A stretch of 64,000 bases of DNA from Pseudoglutamicibacter cumminsii (GTDB taxonomy: Bacteria > Actinomycetota > Actinomycetes > Actinomycetales > Micrococcaceae), in NCBI RefSeq assembly GCF_003143995.1, contig NZ_QFWG01000010.1:1-64000 (forward strand), written 5' to 3'. The notes beneath the pieces were generated by a model, which was not told where the DNA came from, ran no database searches, and saw nothing but the letters and a program-made list of their open reading frames with translations. The translations under genes and the position numbers were made by a program. How positions within the stretch are numbered: the first letter of the stretch is position 1; each line of letters opens with the position of its first letter. Of the stretch, positions 18,005 to 26,906 are shown in pieces.

Positions 18005-19194
18005 TTACTTCAAGAAGTCCGGAACGTCGAGGGAATCGCGTCCCGGTGGCATGACCGGCTCAACGACCTCTGGGACATCGCTGTCCGCGTCTTCCTCGAT
18101 GCTGTCTGGAATCTGCTGACCCTGATCCTGCGCCTGGTGCTGGGCTGCGGCCGGCGCAGCTTCCTTGCTTGCAGCGCCCTGCTCGTCTACGCGGGAAGGG
18201 ACTGACTGCTGGCCAGCCTGGGCGCTCTGCGCTGGGCGGGAGGTCTTGTCGACCTGGTCGAAACCGGCTGCGATGACGGTGATGCGGATCTGATCGCCCA
18301 TCGATTCGTCGATTGCGGAACCGACGATGATGTTGGCCTCTGGGTGGACGACTTCCTGCACGAGGCGTGCGGCGTCGTTGATCTCGAACAGGCCGAGGTC
18401 CGAACCACCCTGGAAGGACAGGAGGACACCCTGTGCACCTTCGATGGATGCTTCCAGAAGTGGCGACGCGATGGCCTGCTCGGCCGCGTCAAGCGCACGG
18501 TTTTCGCCGCTTGCGGCACCGATACCCATGAGGGCGGAACCTGCGCCTTCCATGACGGTCTTGACGTCCGCGAAGTCGAGGTTGATAACACCCGGGGTCG
18601 TGATGAGGTCGGTGATGCCCTGAACACCGGAAAGCAGAACCTGGTCGGCGGCCTTGAACGCGTCCATCATCGTGATGCGCTCGTCGGAGATCGCAAGCAA
18701 GCGGTCGTTTGGAATCACGATGAGCGTGTCAACTTCGTCGCGCAACGCGTCGATGCCGGACTCTGCCGAGTTGGCGCGGCGGCGGCCTTCGAACGTGAAC
18801 GGACGGGTCACAACACCGATGGTGAGTGCGCCGAGCGAGCGGGCGATGCGGGCGACGACTGGTGCTGCGCCGGTACCGGTACCGCCACCTTCACCTGCGG
18901 TCACGAAGACCATGTCCGCGCCGCTGAGGAGGTCGCTGATCTCGTCTTCGTGGTCTTCTGCTGCCTGGCGGCCAACGTCTGGGTTGCGCCGGCGCCGAGG
19001 CCACGGGTCAGTTCACGGCCGATCTCAAGCGTGACATCCGCTTCTGACAACATGAGGGCCTGAAGGTCTGTGTTGATCGCAATGAACTCGACGCCACGGA
19101 GGCCTTCTTCGATCATTCGATTGACTGCGTTGACGCCACCGCCGCCAACACCAACCACCTTGATGACGGCGATGTTTTCTTGTCCAACTGCCAC
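18005..19194 (-). CDS. ftsZ: cell division GTPase FtsZ, reading frame broken by an apparent 1-nt deletion
   Basis: FtsZ forms the Z-ring. The N-terminal part (from 19194) reads [18 protein letters not shown] through TRGLGAGA, then runs out of frame. The remainder continues in another frame with [21 protein letters not shown] (GTP tubulin signature, here given in part), the T7 loop [11 protein letters not shown] and the C-terminal partner-binding peptide LDVPDFLK. Adding one T at about 18984-18985 on the plus strand (one A in the coding strand, giving GCA AAC CCA) restores the expected [15 protein letters not shown] junction and a full protein of about 396 residues. Because ftsZ is essential, a sequencing or assembly error is more likely than a real mutation. 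It is 257 nt downstream of ftsQ; that gap probably holds a separate ftsZ promoter and contains the inverted repeat TCAACC-GTT-GGTTGA at 19419-19433. Confidence 0.93.
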
Positions 19195-19451
19195 GTTTCG
19201 GGTCCCCTGCTCGTAGTTGTTTGCTCGTAAAAGTTAAGCTGACGCCGGAGCATCATGCGATCCATGTATAGGCATGGTGCTGAAGCGATCTCCGAGCCTA
19301 TGTATTGAGTAAACCGCCCGCGCTAGGTTGCTTCAAACCTTGCGTTCGGCGTGTCGTTGCGCTGTGAATGTTTTCGACCATCTTGCGGCAGATTCGACGG
19401 TTTTCTGAGGCCCATCTTTCAACCGTTGGTTGAGACTCCGAGCCAGGTCAC

Positions 19452-20342
19452 CTACTTATTACGCGTTACTGGACGCTGAGGCGTCGAGACGTCAAAGACT
19501 TTGTCCTTGATGTCTTTTTGCTTCAGGAACGTCTCAACTAGCGCGGCTTTCATAGGGCCCTCGGTAGCGCTTCCCCATACGATCTTCCGGCCATCCCTCA
19601 GCGTGAACGTGATGGTGTCCACGGATTTCGCTTCCGCTTCCTTAAGCGATCCGAGCACTCCAGACGGAAGCTCAGAGAGCGATTCAACCAGGCCATCGAA
19701 AATCTGGTGCTCTGGGTCCTTCTCCGGAACCCGGACCAGCGGAAGCTTGTCGCCTTCCTTGCCGGCTACGACTTTGAGCGGAACACCGTTGTCGCCCACG
19801 ATCCATCGCTTACCGTCACGTTCCATGACAGCGACCTGTCGGTGCTCCACGATCTCAACGCGCACATCGCGCGGCCCATCCAGCTGGATCCGGACGTCCT
19901 GAACCGCCGGGAACTTCTTGAGCAGCCGATAGATTTCCTTGTTGTTGAGGCTACCTACGGCTTTGCCTTTGAGAGGCTCGAGTGCCTCGACGAGCTTGTC
20001 GGTATCCGCGAGCTGAGCACCTGAAACGCTCACGTTCTTGACTGCAGCGAGCGGGCTGAGCGAAAGCCCAACCAAACCACCCACAACCAACACGAAGACA
20101 CCCGCGCCAATGCTGAAGCGCAGAATCTTGCGACGCCGCGCACGGTCCTTCTTGTGCGGGCGGATCGGCGTAGGCTCAGCAGCAACATCGCCGGAATCAG
20201 CGGCGCTGGCATCGGCAGCACCATTTGCAGCAACGTCATTTGCGGCAGAGTCATGCGCGCCAGCGTCAGCATCGGCGTTGCCAGCCGCTGGCTTCCGTGG
20301 GTGAGCTACAGCGCTGAACTCAAACTCGTCGTCAGAACTCAT
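19452..20342 (-). CDS. ftsQ: cell division protein FtsQ/DivIB
   Basis: Bitopic divisome protein that links FtsL/FtsB to the septal synthase. The 296-residue protein has a long cytoplasmic Ala/Asp-rich N-terminus (about residues 15-70, very low complexity), a basic stretch KKDRARRRK, a single membrane segment FSIGAGVFVLVVGGLVGLSL, then a POTRA domain (VKNVSVSGAQLADTDKLVEAL) and the FtsQ region with KFPAVQDVRIQLDGPRDVRV. The start overlaps the murC stop by 4 nt, indicating coupling. Confidence 0.94.
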   Translation of the reverse strand: MSSDDEFEFSAVAHPRKPAAGNADADAGAHDSAANDVAANGAADASAADSGDVAAEPTPIRPHKKDRARRRKILRFSIGAGVFVLVVGGLVGLSLSPLAAVKNVSVSGAQLADTDKLVEALEPLKGKAVGSLNNKEIYRLLKKFPAVQDVRIQLDGPRDVRVEIVEHRQVAVMERDGKRWIVGDNGVPLKVVAGKEGDKLPLVRVPEKDPEHQIFDGLVESLSELPSGVLGSLKEAEAKSVDTITFTLRDGRKIVWGSATEGPMKAALVETFLKQKDIKDKVFDVSTPQRPVTRNK

Positions 20343-21805
20343 CCGTTGTAGCTTTCACCGCTTTCGGCATCGTCAAAGCCGTGCTCAGCGATCTCTTCGA
20401 CGATCTGCGGACCCAACGCAGTCACATCGCCTGCGCCTAGCGTCAGGATCACATCCCCCGGGCGGGCAAGCTCAGCCATCCGCGCGGGAACATCTTCCGC
20501 GTCAACCAGGGCGTATTCAACGCCCACGTGGTCCGCGATGAGCTGGGTGGTGACACCCGGGATCGGATCCTCGCGCGCCGGGTAGATCGGCAGCAACGTC
20601 ACCGTGTCAGCGAGCGAAACCGCATCAGCGAAACCGTGCGCGAAATCCCGCGTACGGGAAAACAAATGCGGCTGGAACACGGCGTGCACACGTCCTTCCT
20701 CCGCGACGTCGCGAGCCGCACCCAGCGCGGCCGTAACCTCGGTCGGATGGTGTGCGTAGTCGTCATAGACCCGCACGCCGCGCGCCTCACCCTTGAAATC
20801 AAAACGACGCGAGGCGCCTTTGAAGTCAGCCAGCGCATCGGCACACTCTTGAGGGGCGAACCCGAGCAAAACGCCCACCGCAATAGCGGCGCTCGCGTTC
20901 AACACATTGTGCGCACCAGGGAACGGCAGGCTCAGCTGAGCTACACCGTTGCGGGTCGTGACCTTAGCCGTCATGCCGGTGCCCTGTGGCTGCATGCGAG
21001 ACACCCGCACATCCGCGTCAGGGGTGAAACCATAGCCGACCACCTTCGGGCCATGGCCGTACGCGGAAACCTTCTGCGCAAGCTCAGCTGCACCCGCGTC
21101 ATCCAGGCACACCACCACAGCGCCGTCCTCCGGGACGCGCTGCACATGCTTCTCGAACGCCTCGGCAACGGCTTCAGGAGTCCCGTAGTGATCCAGGTGA
21201 TCCGGCTCGATGTTGGTCACCACCGCGATGCTCGGCTCATAGTTCAAGAACGAACCATCCGACTCATCGGCCTCAGCAACAAAAACATCGCCACCGCCAG
21301 CGGCCGCGTTCGTGCCCAGACCACCCACCGTCGCGCCGACCGCGAACGACGGATCCGCGCCCAGCTTGGTCAGCATCGTCGTGATCATCGAGCTCGTGGT
21401 CGTCTTGCCGTGCGTACCTGCAACCGTGACCGCCTCGCGGCCCTTCATGAGCAACGCGAGCCCCTCAGACCGATGCAAAACCCGCAGACCACGCTCGCGG
21501 GCCTCGACCAGCTCCGGGTTATCGTCGCGGATCGCGGACGACATCACGATCGTCTCCGCACCCTCGACATGCCGAGGCTTGAAACCAACAAACGTGCGCG
21601 CGCCAGCCGCCTCAAGCTCACGCAAAACCGGGAGGTCCTTCGCATCCGTGCCGGAAACCTCCATGCCGGCCGCAAGGTACAGCCGCGCAACCGCGGAAAC
21701 CCCAACACCCCCGATGCCCAAGAAATGCACCGGACCCAAGTCACGCAGACTCAGATCCTCGATACTTCGGCCTTCAGAGCGGGCATCAGAACCCGATGCA
21801 GTCAT
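20339..21805 (-). CDS. murC: UDP-N-acetylmuramate--L-alanine ligase
   Basis: Adds L-alanine to UDP-MurNAc, the first amino acid of the peptidoglycan stem. The 488-residue protein shows the N-terminal Rossmann motif VHFLGIGGVGVSAVARLYLA, the ATP-binding AGTHGKTTTSSM, the substrate motif ADESDGSFL, NIEPDHLDHYG and the C-terminal DDYAHHPTEV. The length is normal. Stop/start overlap with ftsQ, and 62 nt to the murG stop upstream. Confidence 0.97.
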   Translation of the reverse strand: MTASGSDARSEGRSIEDLSLRDLGPVHFLGIGGVGVSAVARLYLAAGMEVSGTDAKDLPVLRELEAAGARTFVGFKPRHVEGAETIVMSSAIRDDNPELVEARERGLRVLHRSEGLALLMKGREAVTVAGTHGKTTTSSMITTMLTKLGADPSFAVGATVGGLGTNAAAGGGDVFVAEADESDGSFLNYEPSIAVVTNIEPDHLDHYGTPEAVAEAFEKHVQRVPEDGAVVVCLDDAGAAELAQKVSAYGHGPKVVGYGFTPDADVRVSRMQPQGTGMTAKVTTRNGVAQLSLPFPGAHNVLNASAAIAVGVLLGFAPQECADALADFKGASRRFDFKGEARGVRVYDDYAHHPTEVTAALGAARDVAEEGRVHAVFQPHLFSRTRDFAHGFADAVSLADTVTLLPIYPAREDPIPGVTTQLIADHVGVEYALVDAEDVPARMAELARPGDVILTLGAGDVTALGPQIVEEIAEHGFDDAESGESYNG

Positions 21806-21867
21806 GGTGTGGTTCCTCCACTTACAGCCAGAACCACCTTCAACAGTGGCTTCTTGGCCTCGAATGA

Positions 21868-22971
21868 TTATTTAGATGCGTGGTCAGCAGCGATGTCGAC
21901 GATGGTGGCCGCCATGGTCTGCGCCGCGTCTGTAATACCAACGGTAGCCGCCGCGATGCCCATCCGCTCAAGGCGCACCGGATCATTGAAAAGTGCCATG
22001 ACATTCTCAGTGAGCCAGTCGCTCGTGAGCTCGGCGTCATTAACCATGAGAGCGGCGTGAGCATCGACCAAAACCTTGCCATTGAGCGCCTGCTCGCCAT
22101 TGCCCACCGGCAACGGAACCAGGATGCTCGGCAAGCCTGCGGCCGCGATCTCGCACACCGTGCCCGCACCCGAGCGGCACACAATCACATCAGCGGCCTC
22201 ATACGCCCGCTCCATAGCGTCAACGTAAGGGACCTGAACATACGCGGCACCACCCTCCGCGCCCTGAGCCTCAATCCCCTTGCCTTCACCCGTGATGTGC
22301 AGAACCTGCACACCGTTCCGGGTCAGCTCCTCGAGCGCGCCAGCCAGCGCCTTGTTGAGATTCACGGCACCCAGCGAGCCACCCGTGACCAACAACGTTG
22401 GGGCGTCCGGGTCCAAACCGAACCCGCGGCGTGCATCAGCCGCACCCGCTGCACGGTCCAACTGCGCGATCTCATCCCGCATCGGCATCCCCACATGCTG
22501 AGCGCCAGGGATCTTGGTTTCCGCGAACGCCGTGCCAACAAAGGCCGCCTTCTTAGCGCCCATCTTGTTAGCCATACCAGCGCGAATATTCGCCTCGTGG
22601 ATCACCACCGGAACCTTCGCGCGGAAAGCAGCCTTATACATCGGCGGGCACACATACCCACCCACGCCGACCACCACATCGGCATCAACATCCCGCAGAA
22701 TCTGCGCCGCACGACGCTGCGCCTCCAGATACTTGCGCGGGAACTGCAACGCAGCCTTATTCAACCGGCGCGGCATCGGAGCCTTCGGAATCAACTCCAG
22801 ATCAAAACCCGCCTGCGGGACCAAGCGAGTCTCCAAGCCCTCCGGCGTGCCCACTACCGTGATGCGCGCCTCCGGCATCTTCTTGCCCACCGCCCGCGCC
22901 ATCGCCAACAACGGCGAAACATGCCCCGCCGAGCCACCGCCGGCAAACACAACAGACAGTCCAGAGCCCAC
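21868..22971 (-). CDS. murG: UDP-GlcNAc:lipid I N-acetylglucosaminyltransferase
   Basis: Converts lipid I to lipid II at the inner face of the membrane. The protein has VVFAGGGSAGHVSPLLAMA (glycine-rich loop 1), GVGGYVCPPMYKAA, HEANIRAGMAN, VTGGSLGAVNLN and the donor-binding CRSGAGTVCEIAAAGLPSILVPLP. I chose the GTG at 22971 because AGGAAGGG lies 7 nt upstream; an ATG seven codons earlier, at 22992, is also possible but lacks a clear ribosome binding site. The gene follows ftsW closely. Confidence 0.96.
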   Translation of the reverse strand: MGSGLSVVFAGGGSAGHVSPLLAMARAVGKKMPEARITVVGTPEGLETRLVPQAGFDLELIPKAPMPRRLNKAALQFPRKYLEAQRRAAQILRDVDADVVVGVGGYVCPPMYKAAFRAKVPVVIHEANIRAGMANKMGAKKAAFVGTAFAETKIPGAQHVGMPMRDEIAQLDRAAGAADARRGFGLDPDAPTLLVTGGSLGAVNLNKALAGALEELTRNGVQVLHITGEGKGIEAQGAEGGAAYVQVPYVDAMERAYEAADVIVCRSGAGTVCEIAAAGLPSILVPLPVGNGEQALNGKVLVDAHAALMVNDAELTSDWLTENVMALFNDPVRLERMGIAAATVGITDAAQTMAATIVDIAADHASK

Positions 22972-22994
22972 GCCTGATCCCTTCCTCATCACAG

Positions 22995-24212
22995 CTACAC
23001 GCCGTTGCTTTCAACAGCCGGCGCCTCAACGGATGCCGCCCGCTGCGTCGCCATGATCTCAGTCCGTGCAATATTCAGCACCAAACCGACACCCACCAGC
23101 GTAGACAACAACGCCGAACCACCATACGAAATAAACGGCAACGGAACACCGATCACCGGAAGCAAACCGGAAACCATGCCGATGTTCACGAAAGCCTGGA
23201 TTGCGATCCACGCCAAAACGCCGCCACACACAACCCGCGAATACAACGATTCGCCGCGGAAACCGATGCGGTAAATGCACACGATCATCACGATGAACGC
23301 CGCGATAATCGTGAGCGTGCCCCACAAACCGATCTCTTCACCGATGATCGCCATGATGAAGTCATTCTGCGCTTCCGGAATGTAGCTCCACTTCAAACGC
23401 GACTGGCCGAGCCCCACGCCAGTCCAACCGCCGGAAGCCAGCGCAAAGCGGCCCTGCAACGCCTGGAAACCAAGGCCTTGCGCATCGTCCTCAGCACCCT
23501 TACCTGCGAAAGACAAAATACGCATGATGCGGTTAGGGCTCACCGCAATAGCCGCAATGACCATCGCAAGACCGGCCGCGCCCAGCAAACCCAGAACACG
23601 CCACGGAGCACCCGAAACCAGGTACATCACCGCAAGAATCGACGAAAGAACCAGAACCTGGCCGAGGTCCTTACCGAGCATGACCAGCCCGATCGCAAAC
23701 CCCACGACCAAGGCAACCGGAACCAGCGCATGTATCGGCTTATCCATCAAGCGGCGCTTACGCTCAAACATGGTCGCAGCGAACAAAACCATGACCGGCT
23801 TGAGCATCTCCGAAGGCTGCAACGTAACCGGGCCGAACTGGAGCCAGTTCTTATTACCGTTGACGTTCACACCGATCAGCAAGACCAGCCCTAGCAGGCC
23901 GATCATCCCGAGCATCGCGAGCCACGCGAACCGTTTAAGCCATTCGGTGGGCATCGCCATGATTAGGAACATCGCGACGATGCCCATGACGCCGAATGTC
24001 GCTTGCTTGATGAACAGCGAATACGGGTCGCGGTCAGCGGAAACGAATTCGACCGCTGAGGAGGACAGCACCATCACGAAACCGAACGCGGTCAGCAACA
24101 GGGTTGCCGCTACGAGGACATAGACCGTGGTGCGTAGCCCCGCGGCATCGGTGAGTTCGATGCGGCTGAGCTGCCTGCGCAGGAAACCCACGCGTGGCTT
24201 GGTGCTGGCCAT
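22995..24212 (-). CDS. ftsW: SEDS-family peptidoglycan glycosyltransferase FtsW
   Basis: Septal glycan polymerase that works with FtsI. The 405-residue protein has about ten hydrophobic segments and SEDS motifs: GNKNWLQFGPVTLQPSEMLKP (given in part), GKDLGQVLVLSS, the ALASGGWTGVGLGQSRLKWSY loop, PEAQNDFIMAIIGEE and GVPLPFISYGGSALL. A cytoplasmic N-terminus with basic residues precedes the first membrane segment. It sits between murD and murG in the standard order. Confidence 0.96.
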   Translation of the reverse strand: MASTKPRVGFLRRQLSRIELTDAAGLRTTVYVLVAATLLLTAFGFVMVLSSSAVEFVSADRDPYSLFIKQATFGVMGIVAMFLIMAMPTEWLKRFAWLAMLGMIGLLGLVLLIGVNVNGNKNWLQFGPVTLQPSEMLKPVMVLFAATMFERKRRLMDKPIHALVPVALVVGFAIGLVMLGKDLGQVLVLSSILAVMYLVSGAPWRVLGLLGAAGLAMVIAAIAVSPNRIMRILSFAGKGAEDDAQGLGFQALQGRFALASGGWTGVGLGQSRLKWSYIPEAQNDFIMAIIGEEIGLWGTLTIIAAFIVMIVCIYRIGFRGESLYSRVVCGGVLAWIAIQAFVNIGMVSGLLPVIGVPLPFISYGGSALLSTLVGVGLVLNIARTEIMATQRAASVEAPAVESNGV

Positions 24213-24258
24213 GGGTACCTCCTGCAGTGATCCGGTATGTTGCCTTGTTTGTACGCCG

Positions 24259-25797
24259 TTACTCGGTTGAGTTGCCCAGTGCGTCCGTCACGGCCTTCGC
24301 GAACGCATGCCCGCGTGCGGCGTAGGAAGCAAACTGATCCATGGACGCCGATGCGGGCGCCAGCAGAACCGTGTCGCCTTCCTGCGCGACGCTCAACGCG
24401 TGCTGGACGGCTTGGTTCATGACGGCTTCGCCGAGCTCTGGGGTGACCTCGGTTGGTTCTCCAGTTTCTCCCACCTGGGTGCGTAGAACGGGAACGTCGG
24501 GCGCGTGTTGGCTGAGAGCTTCCTCAAGTGCTCTCGTGTCGGTTCCGATGAGCACTACGGCGCGCAGGTGGTGGCTGTGCTGTTGAACTAGTTCGTGGTA
24601 CTCAACGCCCTTGGCCAGCCCGCCGGCGATCCACACAACCGTGGGGTATGCCGCGAGGGCGGCGTGCGCCGCGTGAGGGTTGGTCGCTTTAGAGTCATCA
24701 ACCCACGTGATGCCGTTGGCTTGAGCGATGGTCTGGATGCGGTGCTCGCCGCGGTCATAAGCTCGCAGGCCTGCGGCAACGCCTTCCGCATTGATCCCAG
24801 CGGCGCGGGTCAGCGCGGCGGCAGCCAACGCGTTCGCGACCGTGTGGTGAGCAGGGCGTTCGCCCAGGTCCGACAGCTGAGCAAGCTCTTGGGCTTGCGT
24901 GCGGCGTTCCGCGATGTATGCGCGGTCCACCAACAAGTCTTCGACCACGCCCAGCATCGAAACCGCTGGGCTCTTGGTCGTGAAACCGATCCCGCGGCAG
25001 CCTTCAACCACATCGGCATCTTCGACCATCGTGAGCGTTACCGGATCTTCAGCGTTGAAGATCGCGGCGATCTTGGTGCGCTCATAGATCTTGGCTTTGT
25101 CCGCCTTGTACTGTTCGAAGCCGCCGTGCCAATCGACGTGGTCCTCGGCGATGTTGAGAACGGTCGAGGCCAGAGGCGAGACCGAATACGTGTGGTGTAG
25201 CTGGAAGCTCGAAAGCTCAACCACGAGCACGTCGAAGCCCTGCGGGTCACGGATCGCATCCAGCACTGGGGTTCCCACGTTGCCGACTGCGATCGCGCGG
25301 AAACCGTCCTGGCGGAGCATCTCGGCCGCCATCGTGACGGTTGTGGTTTTACCGTTGGTTCCGGTAACGCACAGCCATTCGGCCGGTTGCGCGAGTTCGC
25401 GGCCATCGCGCACGCGCCACGCAAGCTCGATCTCGCTCCACACCGGAATCCCGGCCTCGCGAGCCTCAACCAGCAACGGATGCGTAGGCCGCCAGCCTGG
25501 CGAAACAATCACCAGGTCAGGCTTTTCACCATCGACCGTCGGCAGCGCTTTGACGTGCTCTTCGCCGAGCGCAACCGAAACAGCGCCAACGATCTCGAGG
25601 GTCTGCTTGCGTTCGCGGTTGTATTCGTTATCCACGCCGTCGACCACCGCGACCTTGGCGCCGAGCTCAATCAGGGTGTCGGCTGCGGCGAAACCGCTCG
25701 CGCCGATTCCGGCTACGACGACGCGCAGGCCAGCCCAGTCGGCTCCCCACGAGTCAAGATGTTCAAGCCCACCCAGCATGGGTAGTTGCTCGGTCAT
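24259..25797 (-). CDS. murD: UDP-N-acetylmuramoyl-L-alanine--D-glutamate ligase
   Basis: Adds D-glutamate to the muropeptide precursor. The 512-residue protein shows VVVAGIGASGFAAADTL, the ATP loop VTGTNGKTTTVTMAAEML, the ELSSFQLH motif, NIAEDHVDWHGGFEQY and DDSKATNPHAAHAAL. It is somewhat longer than E. coli MurD (438) but normal for actinobacteria. The start overlaps the mraY stop by 4 nt. Confidence 0.97.
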   Translation of the reverse strand: MTEQLPMLGGLEHLDSWGADWAGLRVVVAGIGASGFAAADTLIELGAKVAVVDGVDNEYNRERKQTLEIVGAVSVALGEEHVKALPTVDGEKPDLVIVSPGWRPTHPLLVEAREAGIPVWSEIELAWRVRDGRELAQPAEWLCVTGTNGKTTTVTMAAEMLRQDGFRAIAVGNVGTPVLDAIRDPQGFDVLVVELSSFQLHHTYSVSPLASTVLNIAEDHVDWHGGFEQYKADKAKIYERTKIAAIFNAEDPVTLTMVEDADVVEGCRGIGFTTKSPAVSMLGVVEDLLVDRAYIAERRTQAQELAQLSDLGERPAHHTVANALAAAALTRAAGINAEGVAAGLRAYDRGEHRIQTIAQANGITWVDDSKATNPHAAHAALAAYPTVVWIAGGLAKGVEYHELVQQHSHHLRAVVLIGTDTRALEEALSQHAPDVPVLRTQVGETGEPTEVTPELGEAVMNQAVQHALSVAQEGDTVLLAPASASMDQFASYAARGHAFAKAVTDALGNSTE

Positions 25798-26903
25798 ACT
25801 CTCACCAGCCAGTCAAGGTAGAACAAGCAGAGACCCGCGATCACGAAGAGGCCTCCGAGGATCCAGAAACGCACCACAACGGTGACTTCCTGCCAGCCTT
25901 TGAGCTCGAAGTGGTGTTGCAGCGGCGCCATGAGGAACACGCGCTTACCGCCCGAGATCTTGAAGTATCCGACCTGAATGATGACGGACAGCGAGATCAG
26001 CACGAACATGCCGGCGATGACGATGAGCAGCAGCTGGGTGCGGCCGAGGATCGCGAATGCGGCGACAGCGCCACCGAGTGCAAGCGAGCCGGTGTCCCCC
26101 ATGAAGATACGCGCCGGTTTGGTGTTCCACCACAGGAAGCCAACGAGAGCACCGATGAGGATGACGGCCCAGATCGCAAGGTCCATAGGGTCGCGGACGT
26201 CGTAGCAGGCGCCTTCAATTGCGCGTGCATTGCCACAGGTTTGGGATTCCTGCCACAGCCCGATGAGGGCGTAGGCGGAGAACACGAAGATCGAAATGCC
26301 GGTTGCCAGGCCGTCGAGGCCATCGGTCAGATTGACGCCGTTGGTTGTTGCGGTCGCGATCAGGTTGGCCCAGATGACGAACAGCACGGCACCGAACACG
26401 GGGCCTGCGAAGCTCAGGTCGAGCCACGGGATGTCGCGGGCAGCGGAGATCATCATGGAGCCTGGGGTGCGTCCTTGTTCGTCTGGGAACATGAGCGCGA
26501 GCACCGCAAAGGCCACACCGACGATGCCTTGCCCGAGGATCTTCTGCCACGGGGTCAGGCCGAGCGAGCGTTCTTGGCGGATCTTGGCGTAGTCGTCGAA
26601 GAACCCGACACAGGCCATGCCGGCCATGAGTAGCAACAGCAACAAGCCCGATGCGGTGGGCCCTGCGGTTGGTGAGTTCAGTAGCCACAGGATGAGGTGG
26701 GTGAGGAAGTACGCGAGGATAGCGGCAGTCACGAAGACTGCGCCGCCCATCGTGGGGGTTCCGCGTTTAGACATGTGGCTTTGCGGGCCGTCTTCGCGCA
26801 CGAACTGTCCGTAGCCGCGCCGGGTCACAAGGCGGATGAACAGCGGCGTGCCGGCGAAGGAAAGGATGAGGGCTATGACGCCACCGAGAACGAGTCCAAG
26901 CAT
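25794..26903 (-). CDS. mraY: phospho-MurNAc-pentapeptide transferase (MraY)
   Basis: Transfers phospho-MurNAc-pentapeptide to undecaprenyl phosphate, making lipid I. The 369-residue multi-pass membrane protein has the signatures GTPTMGGAVF, GFFDDYAKI (catalytic Asp pair), NGVNLTDGLDGLATG and the ends PLQHHFELKGW and FWILGGLF. It is coupled to murD by a 4-nt overlap, with 3 nt between the murF stop and its start. Confidence 0.97.
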   Translation of the reverse strand: MLGLVLGGVIALILSFAGTPLFIRLVTRRGYGQFVREDGPQSHMSKRGTPTMGGAVFVTAAILAYFLTHLILWLLNSPTAGPTASGLLLLLLMAGMACVGFFDDYAKIRQERSLGLTPWQKILGQGIVGVAFAVLALMFPDEQGRTPGSMMISAARDIPWLDLSFAGPVFGAVLFVIWANLIATATTNGVNLTDGLDGLATGISIFVFSAYALIGLWQESQTCGNARAIEGACYDVRDPMDLAIWAVILIGALVGFLWWNTKPARIFMGDTGSLALGGAVAAFAILGRTQLLLIVIAGMFVLISLSVIIQVGYFKISGGKRVFLMAPLQHHFELKGWQEVTVVVRFWILGGLFVIAGLCLFYLDWLVRV

Positions 26904-26906
26904 GTA

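Noticed and set aside
18901-19194. Programmed frameshift or two separate proteins in ftsZ
   Set aside because: No slippery heptamer or stimulatory structure is evident, and FtsZ is not known to use one; a one-base sequence error explains the data better.
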